A stretch of 64,000 nt of DNA. It comes from Paenibacillus tyrphae. GTDB lineage: Bacteria > Bacillota > Bacilli > Paenibacillales > NBRC-103111. Shown one piece after another: positions 42,892 through 51,599 of the stretch. Below the pieces are notes generated by a model that saw only the letters and a program-made list of their open reading frames with translations, did not search any database and was not told the DNA's origin. The stretch lies in contig NZ_BSDJ01000001.1 in assembly GCF_027925525.1 (NCBI RefSeq), positions 186,001-250,000 on the forward strand, in the 5' to 3' direction. The translations under genes and the position numbers were made by a program. Within the stretch, counting starts at the first letter, position 1; each line of letters opens with the position of its first letter.

Positions 42892-43368
42892 ATGATGGAG
42901 ACTGACTACGATTTTAGAAGAAGAAAGCTCAAGACACCAAACGGAAAATTAAGCATTTTGATCATCCTTCTCCTATTGGCTGCCGGAGGATACTACCTGT
43001 ACCTGATGATAACGGGGAACCCGGATGCCGCTAAGAATAAGGATGTTAAGACTACGCTGGTCCAATTTTATAATGAGTTTGTGAAGAGCCGCAATGTCGG
43101 CCCTGCGGCTAAATATATTTATCGTAACGATGGGCAGCTCGTTGTCAATTACCGTTTTTATTACGGGGATATCCAATCGTTCCGGATCAAAAAAATTCAA
43201 GACATCGAAACCTACAAAAAGAAAGGCATCGTCGAAGTCCGGACCCTGAATTGGAAATCCAAGGAATTCAAGTATACGGATACCGTGACGCTCGAATACA
43301 TCGAAGGCCGGTGGCAAATTACGAATTATTGGAGCACGAGTTCGGACGGTTGGCCGAAGCTGCCATAA
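42892..43368 (+). CDS. Membrane-anchored protein with NTF2-like extracellular domain
   Basis: A 158-residue protein with one N-terminal membrane helix (LSILIILLLLAAGGYYLYLM, about residues 20-39) and an extracellular domain of about 115 residues. The domain, with VQFYNEFVKSRNVGPAAKYI and ITNYWSTSSDGWP, resembles NTF2-like/DUF4878-type folds only generally. GGGGAGG precedes the ATG by eight bases. It follows the frameshifted GYF_2 gene by 25 bases; the two may act together at the membrane. Confidence 0.7.
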   Translation: MMETDYDFRRRKLKTPNGKLSILIILLLLAAGGYYLYLMITGNPDAAKNKDVKTTLVQFYNEFVKSRNVGPAAKYIYRNDGQLVVNYRFYYGDIQSFRIKKIQDIETYKKKGIVEVRTLNWKSKEFKYTDTVTLEYIEGRWQITNYWSTSSDGWPKLP

Positions 43369-43377
43369 CGGGGAAGC

Positions 43378-43736
43378 ATGAGTATTTACGGAGCTATTCA
43401 TCAAGTATTGAAGCATTTTGAAACCCATTTGTTCGTTTGCGAAGCACCAAAAAACAAAGCAACGATTCTGGAGAGCATACGGGCCACTTGGCATGATATC
43501 AAAAAATATTGCTGCTGTTCAATAAAGATTGGGATGAGTGCTGCGAGTTATGTCAGGGGGCCATGTTTTATTATATTGAAGAGTGCAGACAAATTGTCCT
43601 GAAACAATGCCGCAGCTGCGGAAATGTTTACGGTGCGGAAACGAACGAAAGGCTACCGATTCGTCATGCTTATGAGCTGCGAATAGCCCCCAGAAGCGAT
43701 CTCTCGCACATACTCGGACCCGATGAATGGATTTAA
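43378..43736 (+). pseudogene. Cysteine-rich small protein, single-base frameshift
   Basis: A frame from ATG 43378 begins GAIHQVLKHFETHLFVCEAP and ATWHDIKKYC. After the A6 run at 43501-43506 the better frame continues LLLFNKDWDECCELCQGAMF and QCRSCGNVYGAETNERLPI. Adding one A would give DIKKILLLFNKDW without a gap, a protein of about 119 residues with CxxC-type pairs (CELC and CRSC) that could bind zinc. It is 9 bases after the preceding gene. No family recognised. Confidence 0.55.
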
Positions 43737-43820
43737 GCAAGAACTGGAACTTCTTGTTAAAATTAATCGTCTGTATTTAGAAAGCTTACTACATTTTAGT
43801 TTTTGCGGGAGGTCACGTCA

Positions 43821-44792
43821 TTGAATTATACTTCGTTTTATGTGGATCTGGCGCGGCATTATGCGCAGCAGCAGCCGATCGCGCAGCAGGTTGGCGTTTT
43901 GGCAGGCGGCTCTGTGGGGCGCGGCGAAGCGGATCGGTTCAGTGACTTGGACTTAAATGTCTATACGTCGAACCAAGAACAGCCGCATTACAGCGCCAAT
44001 GTGTTATTTCAGGAGCACGTCATTCAGCTTCATGTCCACCCGCTGCCGCAAATGGAGCAAATTATCGATTCCCCGTGGGATTTCCGCTTTCTGGAGGAAG
44101 CCCGCATCGTTTCGGACCCTTCGGGACTGCTGCAAGCTCTGATCGCCGATGCTTCGGAGTTTTTTCAATCGCCGCAAGGCCGGGAAAAAATGCTGTCCCA
44201 GGCCAAGGCCGCAATAGTGGAACATCGGGCGTGGCTTCAGGAAAGTCTGGACGTTGAAGAACCGTTGACGGCCAGCTTCGCTGCCGATGCCGTTTGGGCG
44301 GATGCGGCACAAGCCTACGCTTATTTTGTCCATAGCGCGATGTCGACGGGAGGATTGCTGCCGATCATAAGACAACTGGACCTGTACCCGGCCTATCGGG
44401 AGATTCGGTTCGGTGCAGGCAGTGCCGAGCCCGACAAACTGCTCGGGTCGCTTCAGGCCTACCGTGCTTACTTGCGGGAGCGGAGCGGCGATGCGGATGC
44501 CTTTGCGCTGCAATCCGTTCAAGACGAGCTCGCGGCCCGCAAAGCGGCGAGGTACCGTGAAACGGAAGACCCGGATAATCTCGCTTGGCAGCTTTATGCC
44601 GAGGCCTTCTGGTGTTATCTTGCCCTTGCGGAAGGCCAAACGCTCGAACAGCATGTCCGGGAGCTGCCGGAAGCGATGCAGACGCACCTCGCCACGCTCG
44701 GCTTCCGAACGTATTCGGAGGAACAAATGCATACGTTGCTGAAACAAGCGGAGCAGTTGATCGTTCTTTGCGAAGAAAGCCAGGTGCGCTAA
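43821..44792 (+). CDS. Nucleotidyltransferase-fold protein
   Basis: A 323-residue protein. The TTG at 43821 was chosen because GGGAGG is eight bases upstream. Residues about 25-47 carry the nucleotidyltransferase signature GGSVGRGEADRFSDLDLNVY, with the Gly-Ser pair and the Asp-x-Asp metal ligands. The rest is helical, like aminoglycoside-nucleotidyltransferase relatives. No resistance substrate can be assigned. It is eight bases before the VanZ gene. Confidence 0.85.
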   Translation: MNYTSFYVDLARHYAQQQPIAQQVGVLAGGSVGRGEADRFSDLDLNVYTSNQEQPHYSANVLFQEHVIQLHVHPLPQMEQIIDSPWDFRFLEEARIVSDPSGLLQALIADASEFFQSPQGREKMLSQAKAAIVEHRAWLQESLDVEEPLTASFAADAVWADAAQAYAYFVHSAMSTGGLLPIIRQLDLYPAYREIRFGAGSAEPDKLLGSLQAYRAYLRERSGDADAFALQSVQDELAARKAARYRETEDPDNLAWQLYAEAFWCYLALAEGQTLEQHVRELPEAMQTHLATLGFRTYSEEQMHTLLKQAEQLIVLCEESQVR

Positions 44793-44799
44793 AGATCCC

Positions 44800-45273
44800 A
44801 TGAGGAGAAAAAAGAAGGAATCTCGCAATCTATGGACCGCCGCCGCATTCATCTTGTATACGTCCTGCATGCTGTATATGATGTTTGTCGGGTTCGGGCG
44901 GTCCGTTCATGCGGACGAGCTCCGTTACAACCTGCATCCTTTTCGCACAATCGGCAATTATTTTATTTATTTTGACTCCTATGCATTTTCCATTGTGCTC
45001 ATCAATCTCGGCGGCAACATCGGAATGTTTATTCCCTTCGGAATTTTGCTGCCGCTCTTGTTTCGGAGATGCCGGACATTTCTCGGCTTTTCGCTCGGCT
45101 TCATCGTTCCGCTGATCGTTATCGAGCTTCTGCAGACGGTGCTGCGCGTCGGTTCCGGCGATATCGACGACGTCATTCTTAACTACGCAGGCGCCTCGCT
45201 CGGGTACGTGCTGTACAAGATTGTGTTCGGCAGGAAGCTCCACAAAGACTCGTCCGGTATTTCCATGGTGTGA
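44800..45273 (+). CDS. VanZ family membrane protein
   Basis: A 157-residue membrane protein with four helices. VanZ motifs: NLHPFRTIGNYFI, LINLGGNIGMFIPFGILLPL, and RVGSGDIDDVILNYAGASLG. The family gives low-level teicoplanin resistance in enterococci; in most genomes its role is unknown. The ATG follows ATGAGGAG-like sequence. Cotranscription with the nucleotidyltransferase is likely. Confidence 0.92.
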   Translation: MRRKKKESRNLWTAAAFILYTSCMLYMMFVGFGRSVHADELRYNLHPFRTIGNYFIYFDSYAFSIVLINLGGNIGMFIPFGILLPLLFRRCRTFLGFSLGFIVPLIVIELLQTVLRVGSGDIDDVILNYAGASLGYVLYKIVFGRKLHKDSSGISMV

Positions 45274-45346
45274 GAATATATTGTCATATGTCTGAACGTT
45301 TTCCGTCGTGGTATAATAATATGGCAGACGAAATGGAGTTGATAGG

Positions 45347-46189
45347 ATGACCAACAGACTTGATCCTAAAGTCGATTTCGTTTTCAAACGCATTTTTGGT
45401 GTTGAAGAAAATAAAGACGTACTGTTGGATTTTTTGAATGTAACCTTGAGAGAAAGCGAGCCTTCTCCGATCACGGACATTCAGCTCCTCAACCCGTATA
45501 TTGATAAAAACGCCCTGTACGACAAGCAGTCAATTCTCGATCTTCATGCCCGCACGGCGGACGGAAAGCAAGTAAACATCGAAATTCAGCTGTTCAACCG
45601 GTACGATATAGAGAAACGGACGTTGTACTACTGGAGCAAAATGTATTCCAGCCAGCTTGAAGAAGGACAAAAATATAAAGATTTGAAGAAGACGATTACC
45701 ATTAACATCTTAAATTTCAACTTTATCCCGAATGATCGTTACTATAATCTTTTTCATTTGCGGGAACACCATAGCGGATCGAGGCTTACCGATGATATCG
45801 AGATTCATTTCATGGAACTGCCCAAGCTGCAATCGCAGAGGGCCAGCTTATCCGATAAGCTGGTGAAGTGGTTATTGTTCCTGAAAGGCGTAGATAAACA
45901 AGAACTATGGGAGGTCATCGCCATGAACGAACCGACATTGCAAAAAGCGATGGATACACTGGAGTTTCTGAGCCAGAACGAAGAAGCCCGCCGATTGTAT
46001 GAAATGCGGCAAAAAGCGCTGCACGACGAAGCGTCCATGATCGATGGAGCCAAAGAAGAAGGAAAACGGGAAAAAGAAATTGAAGTCGCCAAAAATTTGC
46101 TGGAAATGGGCTTGGACGTGACCAAAATCGCTAAAGCAACGGGATTGCCCGAAAGCGAAGTCAAAAAACTAAAAGAGCAGCTTCACTAA
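45347..46189 (+). CDS. Rpn family recombination-promoting nuclease/putative transposase
   Basis: A 280-residue PD-(D/E)XK nuclease-like protein. It opens LDPKVDFVFKRIFGVEENKD, followed by SILDLHARTADGKQVNIEIQ, where Asp and the Glu-x-Gln form the active site. The C-terminal part is Lys/Glu-rich coiled coil ending in EVAKNLLEMGLDVTKIAKAT, a family feature. Escherichia coli RpnA-type proteins promote RecA-independent recombination; others have been linked to phage defence. It is monocistronic with its own terminator. Confidence 0.9.
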   Translation: MTNRLDPKVDFVFKRIFGVEENKDVLLDFLNVTLRESEPSPITDIQLLNPYIDKNALYDKQSILDLHARTADGKQVNIEIQLFNRYDIEKRTLYYWSKMYSSQLEEGQKYKDLKKTITINILNFNFIPNDRYYNLFHLREHHSGSRLTDDIEIHFMELPKLQSQRASLSDKLVKWLLFLKGVDKQELWEVIAMNEPTLQKAMDTLEFLSQNEEARRLYEMRQKALHDEASMIDGAKEEGKREKEIEVAKNLLEMGLDVTKIAKATGLPESEVKKLKEQLH

Positions 46190-46222
46190 TTGCCTCTGCT
46201 AAAATTTCATCTGTCGTTCAAG

Positions 46223-46251
46223 AAAACACGTTCAATAGGACGTGTTTTTTT
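46223..46251. terminator. Bidirectional terminator after Rpn gene
   Basis: AAAACACGT (46223-46231) pairs with ACGTGTTTT (46240-46248) and is followed by a T run on the plus strand; the A-rich left arm gives a T run on the minus strand. It separates the convergent Rpn and HEAT-like genes. Confidence 0.88.
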
Positions 46252-46276
46252 GCTCCCTGCTGCCTTGCAGGCCCGT

Positions 46277-46843
46277 TTAATCTTCACCCTCCGCGTCCTC
46301 TTCCCTCTCGACTTCGAACGTTTCCATCCAATATTTCGCCCGAAACGCCACCATTTCGTTCGGCGAATCGACGAAAGGCGAAATAAACTCTTCTGCGCCC
46401 TCGTCGTTCCATACAATCGTTTCAAAATATTTCTCGATCACCGCATGGCACCAAGACGGATTCATCGGTTCTATACGTTGTTTCAGCCCCGGTATGGCTA
46501 ACTCCGTCATCTCTTCAGGCATATATTCGATGGCGTCTAATGCCCAGTAATGAGGAGCGTTGGCATCCTCTTCATCCAAGATTTGCAGCAAATAATCGAT
46601 ATAAGCGGGGGACGGATGATTCAGCACCGACCCGATCCAATAGTGAGCATGCACCCATGCTTTCGTGACAAGATTTTCCGAGATGTAGGCAATGATTTCT
46701 TTCTGAACTTCCGCTGGATCCAATTCGCCCACTCGATCTATCAGCTCGTAAAGCAGCTTATGCGCCTCGTTGTAATCTGCGGCATGCTCCATTTTATCTG
46801 TATAAATCTTGATAAGTGTTGCTAACCGACCCGCTTCCTCCAT
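46277..46843 (-). CDS. HEAT-repeat-like protein, unknown
   Basis: A 188-residue acidic, helical protein. The ATG of MEEAGRLATL was chosen because GGAGAG precedes it; the longer open frame has no site. Repeated helical hairpins such as YNEAHKLLYELIDRVGELDP and HYWIGSVLNHPSPAYIDYLL resemble HEAT/Armadillo repeats. The C-terminus is Glu/Asp-rich. Similar proteins are immunity-like or unknown; no partner toxin was seen nearby. Function unknown. Confidence 0.75.
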   Translation of the reverse strand: MEEAGRLATLIKIYTDKMEHAADYNEAHKLLYELIDRVGELDPAEVQKEIIAYISENLVTKAWVHAHYWIGSVLNHPSPAYIDYLLQILDEEDANAPHYWALDAIEYMPEEMTELAIPGLKQRIEPMNPSWCHAVIEKYFETIVWNDEGAEEFISPFVDSPNEMVAFRAKYWMETFEVEREEDAEGED

Positions 46844-46909
46844 AAACTTCTCTCCATCTCTTGATCGTTTCGTACAAAAGGATAAGGACTTATTAAGCAT
46901 GGCACTTAG

Positions 46910-46950
46910 GCGTATACGGTCTCCAGCCCACTATGAGCTAGTGTATACGC
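46910..46950. other. Inverted repeat upstream of HEAT-like gene
   Basis: GCGTATAC (46910-46917) and GTATACGC (46943-46950) are perfect eight-base inverted repeats 25 bases apart, in the 204-base gap between the HEAT-like gene and ilvN. It may be an operator of the HEAT-like gene or a terminator-like hairpin after ilvN; no T run was seen. Confidence 0.3.
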
Positions 46951-47047
46951 TACAGCATGCGTTACTAGCACTCCCCTCGGATCGCCGGTCCTTTTGCCAA
47001 GATCCATTATCCCTCAAACTAAGCTGGAAAGAAAAGGGGAAGTTTCG

Positions 47048-47551
47048 TTAAAAGGAAGCGAGACCCGCTTGGCCTTCACCGCGGTTCATGGCCGTCTCTC
47101 CCGTCCTGGTCAGCTCCAGAATGCCGTACGGCTTCAGGACGTGCAGGAACGCGTTGTTTTTGTCCGTGTCTCCGACGACCTGAACAACGACCGAGTTCAT
47201 GCCGATGTCAATGACCGAGCACCGGAACGTCTCGACGATGCCGAAAATTTCCGGCCGGGTGGCGGGCTCCACCCGCAGCTTCGCCAGCATCAGCTCCCTT
47301 GAAACCATCGGATAGCGGCTGACATGAACGACGCCGATCACATCGATGAGCTTATCCAATTGGCGGCCGATCTGCTCCAGCGTTGTGTCGTTTCCCTTCA
47401 GCGTAATGACGACCCGTGATAGCCCTTCTTCTTCGGCAGTGCCGACGGAAATGCTGTCGATGTTGTAGCCTCGGCGCCCGAACAGTCCGCAAATGCGCTG
47501 CAGCACCCCGGGGTGGTTGTTGACGAGGATGGAAATCGTGTGCTTTTGCAT
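47048..47551 (-). CDS. ilvN: Acetolactate synthase small (regulatory) subunit
   Basis: A 167-residue regulatory subunit. The N-terminal ACT domain reads TISILVNNHPGVLQRICGLF and RRGYNIDSISVGTAEEEGLS, the valine-binding site region. The C-terminal half has PYGILELTRTGETAMNRG. It follows ilvB by three bases and, by family knowledge, stabilises the catalytic subunit and mediates valine feedback inhibition. ilvC and leu genes, which usually follow, are absent. Confidence 0.95.
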   Translation of the reverse strand: MQKHTISILVNNHPGVLQRICGLFGRRGYNIDSISVGTAEEEGLSRVVITLKGNDTTLEQIGRQLDKLIDVIGVVHVSRYPMVSRELMLAKLRVEPATRPEIFGIVETFRCSVIDIGMNSVVVQVVGDTDKNNAFLHVLKPYGILELTRTGETAMNRGEGQAGLASF

Positions 47552-47554
47552 GTC

Positions 47555-49366
47555 CTACTCCGCCTCCAATATCATATCGCTTAACGTCTGTCCTTGCGGA
47601 ATCATCGGAAACACCAGCTCGTCCTTGGATACTTGAAAATCGATCAGCACCGGCCCCGGTGTATCCAGCGCTTCCTGCCACGCACGTTCCGCCTCCCGTT
47701 TGTCGGATGCCCGTAGCCCTTTGACCCCGTACGCTTCGGCTAATTTGACGAAATCCGGGCTTCCGGACAGATCGATATGACTGTACCGGCCGTCGTAGAT
47801 CAGCTCCTGCCACTGCTTGATCATGCCGAGCGTTCGATTGTTAATGACGACGATCTTGACCGGAATTTGATGAATGGCACAAATCGCCAGCTCCTGCGCG
47901 CACATCTGCATCCCCCCGTCCCCGTTGACCGAAACGACCAACCGGCCGGGATGCCCCACCTGCGCCCCGATGGCCGAAGGAAAGCCGAAGCCCATCGTAC
48001 CCAAGCCGCCGGAGGTAAGCAGGGAGCGGGGATGTTTGAATTTGTAAAATTGCGCCGTCCACATCTGGTGCTGCCCGACATCCGTCGTTACGATCGCTTC
48101 GCCGTCCGTCGTTCGCGAGATCATCTCCAGCACATACTGCGGCTTCAGCTCCGTCTCGGAATCGCGATAGGTCAACGGGTAATCCGCTTTCCACCGCTTC
48201 ACTTGCTCCAGCCAAGCTCCTTCCTTCGGCCGGATGCCCGAAGACAAGGCGTTCGCAGCCTGCAAAACCTGCCGGGCGTCGCCTGTGATGGGCAGCGCGG
48301 TCGGCACCAATTTGCCGATCTCCGCAGCGTCGATATCGATGTGCGCAATCGTGGCCTGAGGCGCGAAGCCGTCGAGGCGCATAGTGACGCGGTCGTCGAA
48401 TCGGGCGCCGACCGAGAGCAGGAAGTCGCAGTGCAGCAGCGCCTGATTCGCCGCATACGTCCCGTGCATGCCCGGCATGCCGAGCCACAGCTCGTGCCCG
48501 CTTGGAAAAGCGCCCAGCCCGAGCAGCGTCGTCGTCACCGGAACGTTCAGCCGGCCGGCGAACGCCGTCAACTCCTCCGCCGCATCCGCCTGCACCGCCC
48601 CGCCTCCGGCGAGAATCAGCGGCCGCTCCGCCGCTTCGATCGCCCGCAGCAGCTCTTGCACCTCGCTTGCTTTGGCCTCCCGCACCGGACGGTATCCCCG
48701 CACGGACACCGTCTCCGGGAACCGGAAAGCCGTGATTGCCGCCGAAACGTCCTTCGGAATGTCCACCAGTACGGGACCCTTGCGGCCCGTCCCGGCGATG
48801 TGGAACGCTTCCCGAAGGATGGGAGCCAGCTCCTCCACCTTGCGGACGAAATAGCTGTGCTTCGTAATCGGCTGGGTGATGCCGACGATGTCGGCTTCCT
48901 GGAAGGCGTCCGTGCCGATCAGCGAAGTTGCCACATTGCCGGTGATAACGACCAGCGGGATCGAATCCATATGCGCGGTCGCGATGCCCGTAACCAGATT
49001 GGTCGCTCCCGGCCCCGACGTCGCCAGGCAAACGCCGATTTTGCCGGTGGCACGGGCGTATCCGTCGGCGGCATGAATGGCCCCCTGCTCGTGCCGGGTG
49101 AGGATATGGCGAAAATGCGGATTCCCGTGCATCGCGTCATAAATGTACAGCACTGCGCCCCCAGGATAGCCGAATACGCACTCCACCCCTTCGAGCAGCA
49201 GCGTGCGGAGCAAAATCTCCGAACCGCTGACCCGGTCCGGGGCAAGCAGCATGGCGCGAAGCGCCTCCCGTTCGGCGAGATCCCCCTGTCCACTGTAACA
49301 TTCCGGGCCTTCCCCGGCTCCAATGCCGCTCAAGCGGCGCGCTTCCGCTTCGAAGAATGTGTTCAT
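47555..49366 (-). CDS. ilvB: Acetolactate synthase large (catalytic) subunit
   Basis: A 603-residue thiamine-diphosphate enzyme that condenses two pyruvates, or pyruvate and 2-oxobutyrate, in the first common step of branched-chain amino acid synthesis. The catalytic Glu is in LTRHEQGAIHAADGYAR. The diphosphate-binding motif GDGGMQMCAQELAI is present, and the central FAD domain has LSVGARFDDRVTMRLDGFA. It is full length, with about 35 extra N-terminal residues. GGAGG precedes the ATG. The leader is short and shows no T-box. Confidence 0.96.
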   Translation of the reverse strand: MNTFFEAEARRLSGIGAGEGPECYSGQGDLAEREALRAMLLAPDRVSGSEILLRTLLLEGVECVFGYPGGAVLYIYDAMHGNPHFRHILTRHEQGAIHAADGYARATGKIGVCLATSGPGATNLVTGIATAHMDSIPLVVITGNVATSLIGTDAFQEADIVGITQPITKHSYFVRKVEELAPILREAFHIAGTGRKGPVLVDIPKDVSAAITAFRFPETVSVRGYRPVREAKASEVQELLRAIEAAERPLILAGGGAVQADAAEELTAFAGRLNVPVTTTLLGLGAFPSGHELWLGMPGMHGTYAANQALLHCDFLLSVGARFDDRVTMRLDGFAPQATIAHIDIDAAEIGKLVPTALPITGDARQVLQAANALSSGIRPKEGAWLEQVKRWKADYPLTYRDSETELKPQYVLEMISRTTDGEAIVTTDVGQHQMWTAQFYKFKHPRSLLTSGGLGTMGFGFPSAIGAQVGHPGRLVVSVNGDGGMQMCAQELAICAIHQIPVKIVVINNRTLGMIKQWQELIYDGRYSHIDLSGSPDFVKLAEAYGVKGLRASDKREAERAWQEALDTPGPVLIDFQVSKDELVFPMIPQGQTLSDMILEAE

Positions 49367-49400
49367 TTACCCTGCCTCCGTTTTATGAGATTACCGATAC

Positions 49401-49467
49401 TTTATCACGGGGTCGTAGAAGCAGGTACTATCCATTGGTTGACACTAATAGTATACTTTGTGATAAA
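49401..49467. promoter_or_regulatory. Promoter of STAND-LuxR gene with flanking inverted repeats
   Basis: TTGACA (49439-49444) and GATAAA (49462-49467) are 17 bases apart on the plus strand. TTTATCAC (49401-49408) and GTGATAAA (49460-49467) are perfect inverted repeats bracketing the promoter. The second copy overlaps the -10. This lies in the roughly 125-base divergent region between ilvB and the regulator and could be an operator for either. Confidence 0.5.
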
Positions 49468-49491
49468 AAACCGGCGGCAGGTGATGACTCG

Positions 49492-51537
49492 TTGGAGACG
49501 AAACGAACGGAACAAGCTTCTTCTTTTCAAACGATAGGGGAACGGTTGGAGCGCTGGCACGCGGACGATTTTGTCGGCAGGGCGTTCGAGCTTGGGGTGT
49601 TCGAGCAATACGTGACGCAGCTGGCAAACCGTCAGGAACGGATCATGAATGTGTACGGCACCGGAGGGATGGGCAAAACGCAGCTGCTTGAGCGGTTCCG
49701 GCGAAGCGCGGCGGACCATGGGGCTTGTTATTTGGGGATTGATATGCGGGATTATTTGAACAATCCGGCCGCCGTCTGCGGACACCTTCTGCTTGAGCTG
49801 GGAGCGTCGTTTAACCCGGAAGAGCCCGCGCTGCTGGGGCAATGCTTGGAGCGCATCCGGCACAAGGCGGAGGAAACGCGCATCATCCTTGGCATCGATC
49901 ACTACGAGGAGGCGGGCAGCCTCGACCGGTGGTTTCGCGAGACGTTCATTCCGAGGCTTCATTCGAATATTCTTCTCGTGATTGCAGGGCGGTTTCCATT
50001 GGCAGGGTCATGGCAGCTTTCTAGCGCCTGGCAGAAGCTGATCGTGCCGCTTCCGTTGTCCGAGCTCAGCTATGAAGAAACGCAAGACTGGCTGCTTCAA
50101 AATGGCATCACCGACGAGAAGCTTCAGGAAGCGGTTTGGATGCGGACGTTCGGGCACCCGCTCTCGCTATCGCTCCTCGGTCCGATTGCCCGCGCAGATA
50201 GCTCCCCCCTCGCAAGTGCGGGAGACCCGCTGGAAGACCTTCTGCGCCAGTGGCTGCGGGAAGCGCCGGACGACGAGCTTCGCAGGCTGATCCTGACCGC
50301 ATCCGTCCCGCGGACGTTTAACCAGGAGCTGCTGTCGCTGCTGGAGGAGCGGGACGTGCCCTTTTCACTGTTCGACCGACTGATCCGTCTGTCGTTCGTA
50401 CGGCGCTGCTCCGGCGGCTGGCAAATGCATGATTTGGTCCGGGAAACGATCCGGCTCACCTTCCGGGAGCGGATGCCGCAAACCTTCGAACAGTATGGCC
50501 AAAAGCTGGTCGAAACGTATTATTCGCGGATTGTCCGCGCGATTCCAGTCAAGCAGGACGTGTCGTGGGAGATCGCCGAGATGATTCCTCACACGGACAA
50601 TCCGGTGCTGCGGGCGCATTTTCGCCATGCCCCGGGGTCGGGCAATTATCTGGAAACGATCGATGCGCACAACCTGAACGATGCCGAAAATTATATCGAC
50701 CGGCGCAAACAGGAAGCCCGCAGCTGGAAAATCGCCTGCTCGGACCCGGAAACGGACACGTTGTTCCGCTTTACGATGACGTCGGAGCAGACGCTGTACC
50801 GACTGACGGCGCTCGATCTGCCCCGCATGCTGCAGCTTGGCTGCGAGCTGCGCCTGCTTCGCAGTCCCGAGGGCCGCGTCGTCGGCTTGATGGCCTCCGT
50901 GCCGATTCACGAGCGGACGCTCGATTTTCTCGCGCAATCGCCGATTTCCGGCGCGTATTTCGCCAGCTTGCCGCCGGGCGAACGGGCACGGTACCGCACG
51001 CCGCCGGAGCAAGCGTCAGGCACGTTTCTGTTTACGATCGATGTGGAAAATCTGGAAAAAGAAGAGCTGCGTTCGGACATCATCCACCTGCTTTTCGAAT
51101 CCATGATGGCCGGCAAGGTGCTGCTTACCTCCCCGCCCCCGCTCGATTACTACGAGCTGGCTTACCGCAGCCTCGGCTTCGAGATGGTTCCCGGGGCGGA
51201 GCACCTCGGCTATGACGGTACGACCCCGACTCCCACGTACCGGGTGGATACGCGCAAGGAGAAACTGCCCGCGTTTTTGGACAGACTGATCCGCAGCTCC
51301 GGGAAAGCCGCTTCGTCTCCGCCGGGGCCGGCGGCCGGGGAACCCTTCGACTTCACGCCAAGAGAGCGCGAAGTCGCCGACCTGCTCGTGCGCGGGGATA
51401 CGAATGCGCAAATCGCAGCCGCCCTGTACATCAGCGAGGTTGCCGTGAAGAAGCACGTCAATGCGATGCTGCAAAAGACCGGGCTGAAAAACCGGACGCA
51501 ATTGGCAGCAAAAATATGGGACGGCCGCAACGGGTAG
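49492..51537 (+). CDS. STAND-type NTPase with LuxR DNA-binding domain
   Basis: A 681-residue regulator. The TTG at 49492 has AGGTGA seven bases upstream; no ATG start fits. Walker A is GTGGMGKT (residues 56-63), with a degenerate Walker B in RIILGIDHYEE (about 130-140), as in MalT-type or AfsR-like STAND ATPases. A helical region follows. Residues about 395-600 resemble a GNAT-type domain (RVVGLMASVPI and YELAYRSLGFEMVPG). The LuxR helix-turn-helix spans 619-681 (TPREREVADLL and AALYISEVAVKKHVNAM). The signal and targets are unknown; it is divergent to ilvB. Confidence 0.85.
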   Translation: METKRTEQASSFQTIGERLERWHADDFVGRAFELGVFEQYVTQLANRQERIMNVYGTGGMGKTQLLERFRRSAADHGACYLGIDMRDYLNNPAAVCGHLLLELGASFNPEEPALLGQCLERIRHKAEETRIILGIDHYEEAGSLDRWFRETFIPRLHSNILLVIAGRFPLAGSWQLSSAWQKLIVPLPLSELSYEETQDWLLQNGITDEKLQEAVWMRTFGHPLSLSLLGPIARADSSPLASAGDPLEDLLRQWLREAPDDELRRLILTASVPRTFNQELLSLLEERDVPFSLFDRLIRLSFVRRCSGGWQMHDLVRETIRLTFRERMPQTFEQYGQKLVETYYSRIVRAIPVKQDVSWEIAEMIPHTDNPVLRAHFRHAPGSGNYLETIDAHNLNDAENYIDRRKQEARSWKIACSDPETDTLFRFTMTSEQTLYRLTALDLPRMLQLGCELRLLRSPEGRVVGLMASVPIHERTLDFLAQSPISGAYFASLPPGERARYRTPPEQASGTFLFTIDVENLEKEELRSDIIHLLFESMMAGKVLLTSPPPLDYYELAYRSLGFEMVPGAEHLGYDGTTPTPTYRVDTRKEKLPAFLDRLIRSSGKAASSPPGPAAGEPFDFTPREREVADLLVRGDTNAQIAAALYISEVAVKKHVNAMLQKTGLKNRTQLAAKIWDGRNG

Positions 51538-51599
51538 CCATTTTGCGGTGCCGCTCCTGCCTGCTACGGAAAGCTGGACGATTCGTACAGCGGAAGCCG

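Noticed and set aside
49367..49491. T-box or attenuator upstream of ilvB
   Set aside because: The divergent region is only about 125 bases and shows no T-box sequence, specifier stem or terminator/antiterminator pair.
47777..49537. 586-codon plus-strand open frame
   Set aside because: Antisense to ilvB, Arg-rich, without motifs. The real genes are ilvB on the minus strand and the STAND-LuxR gene starting at 49492.
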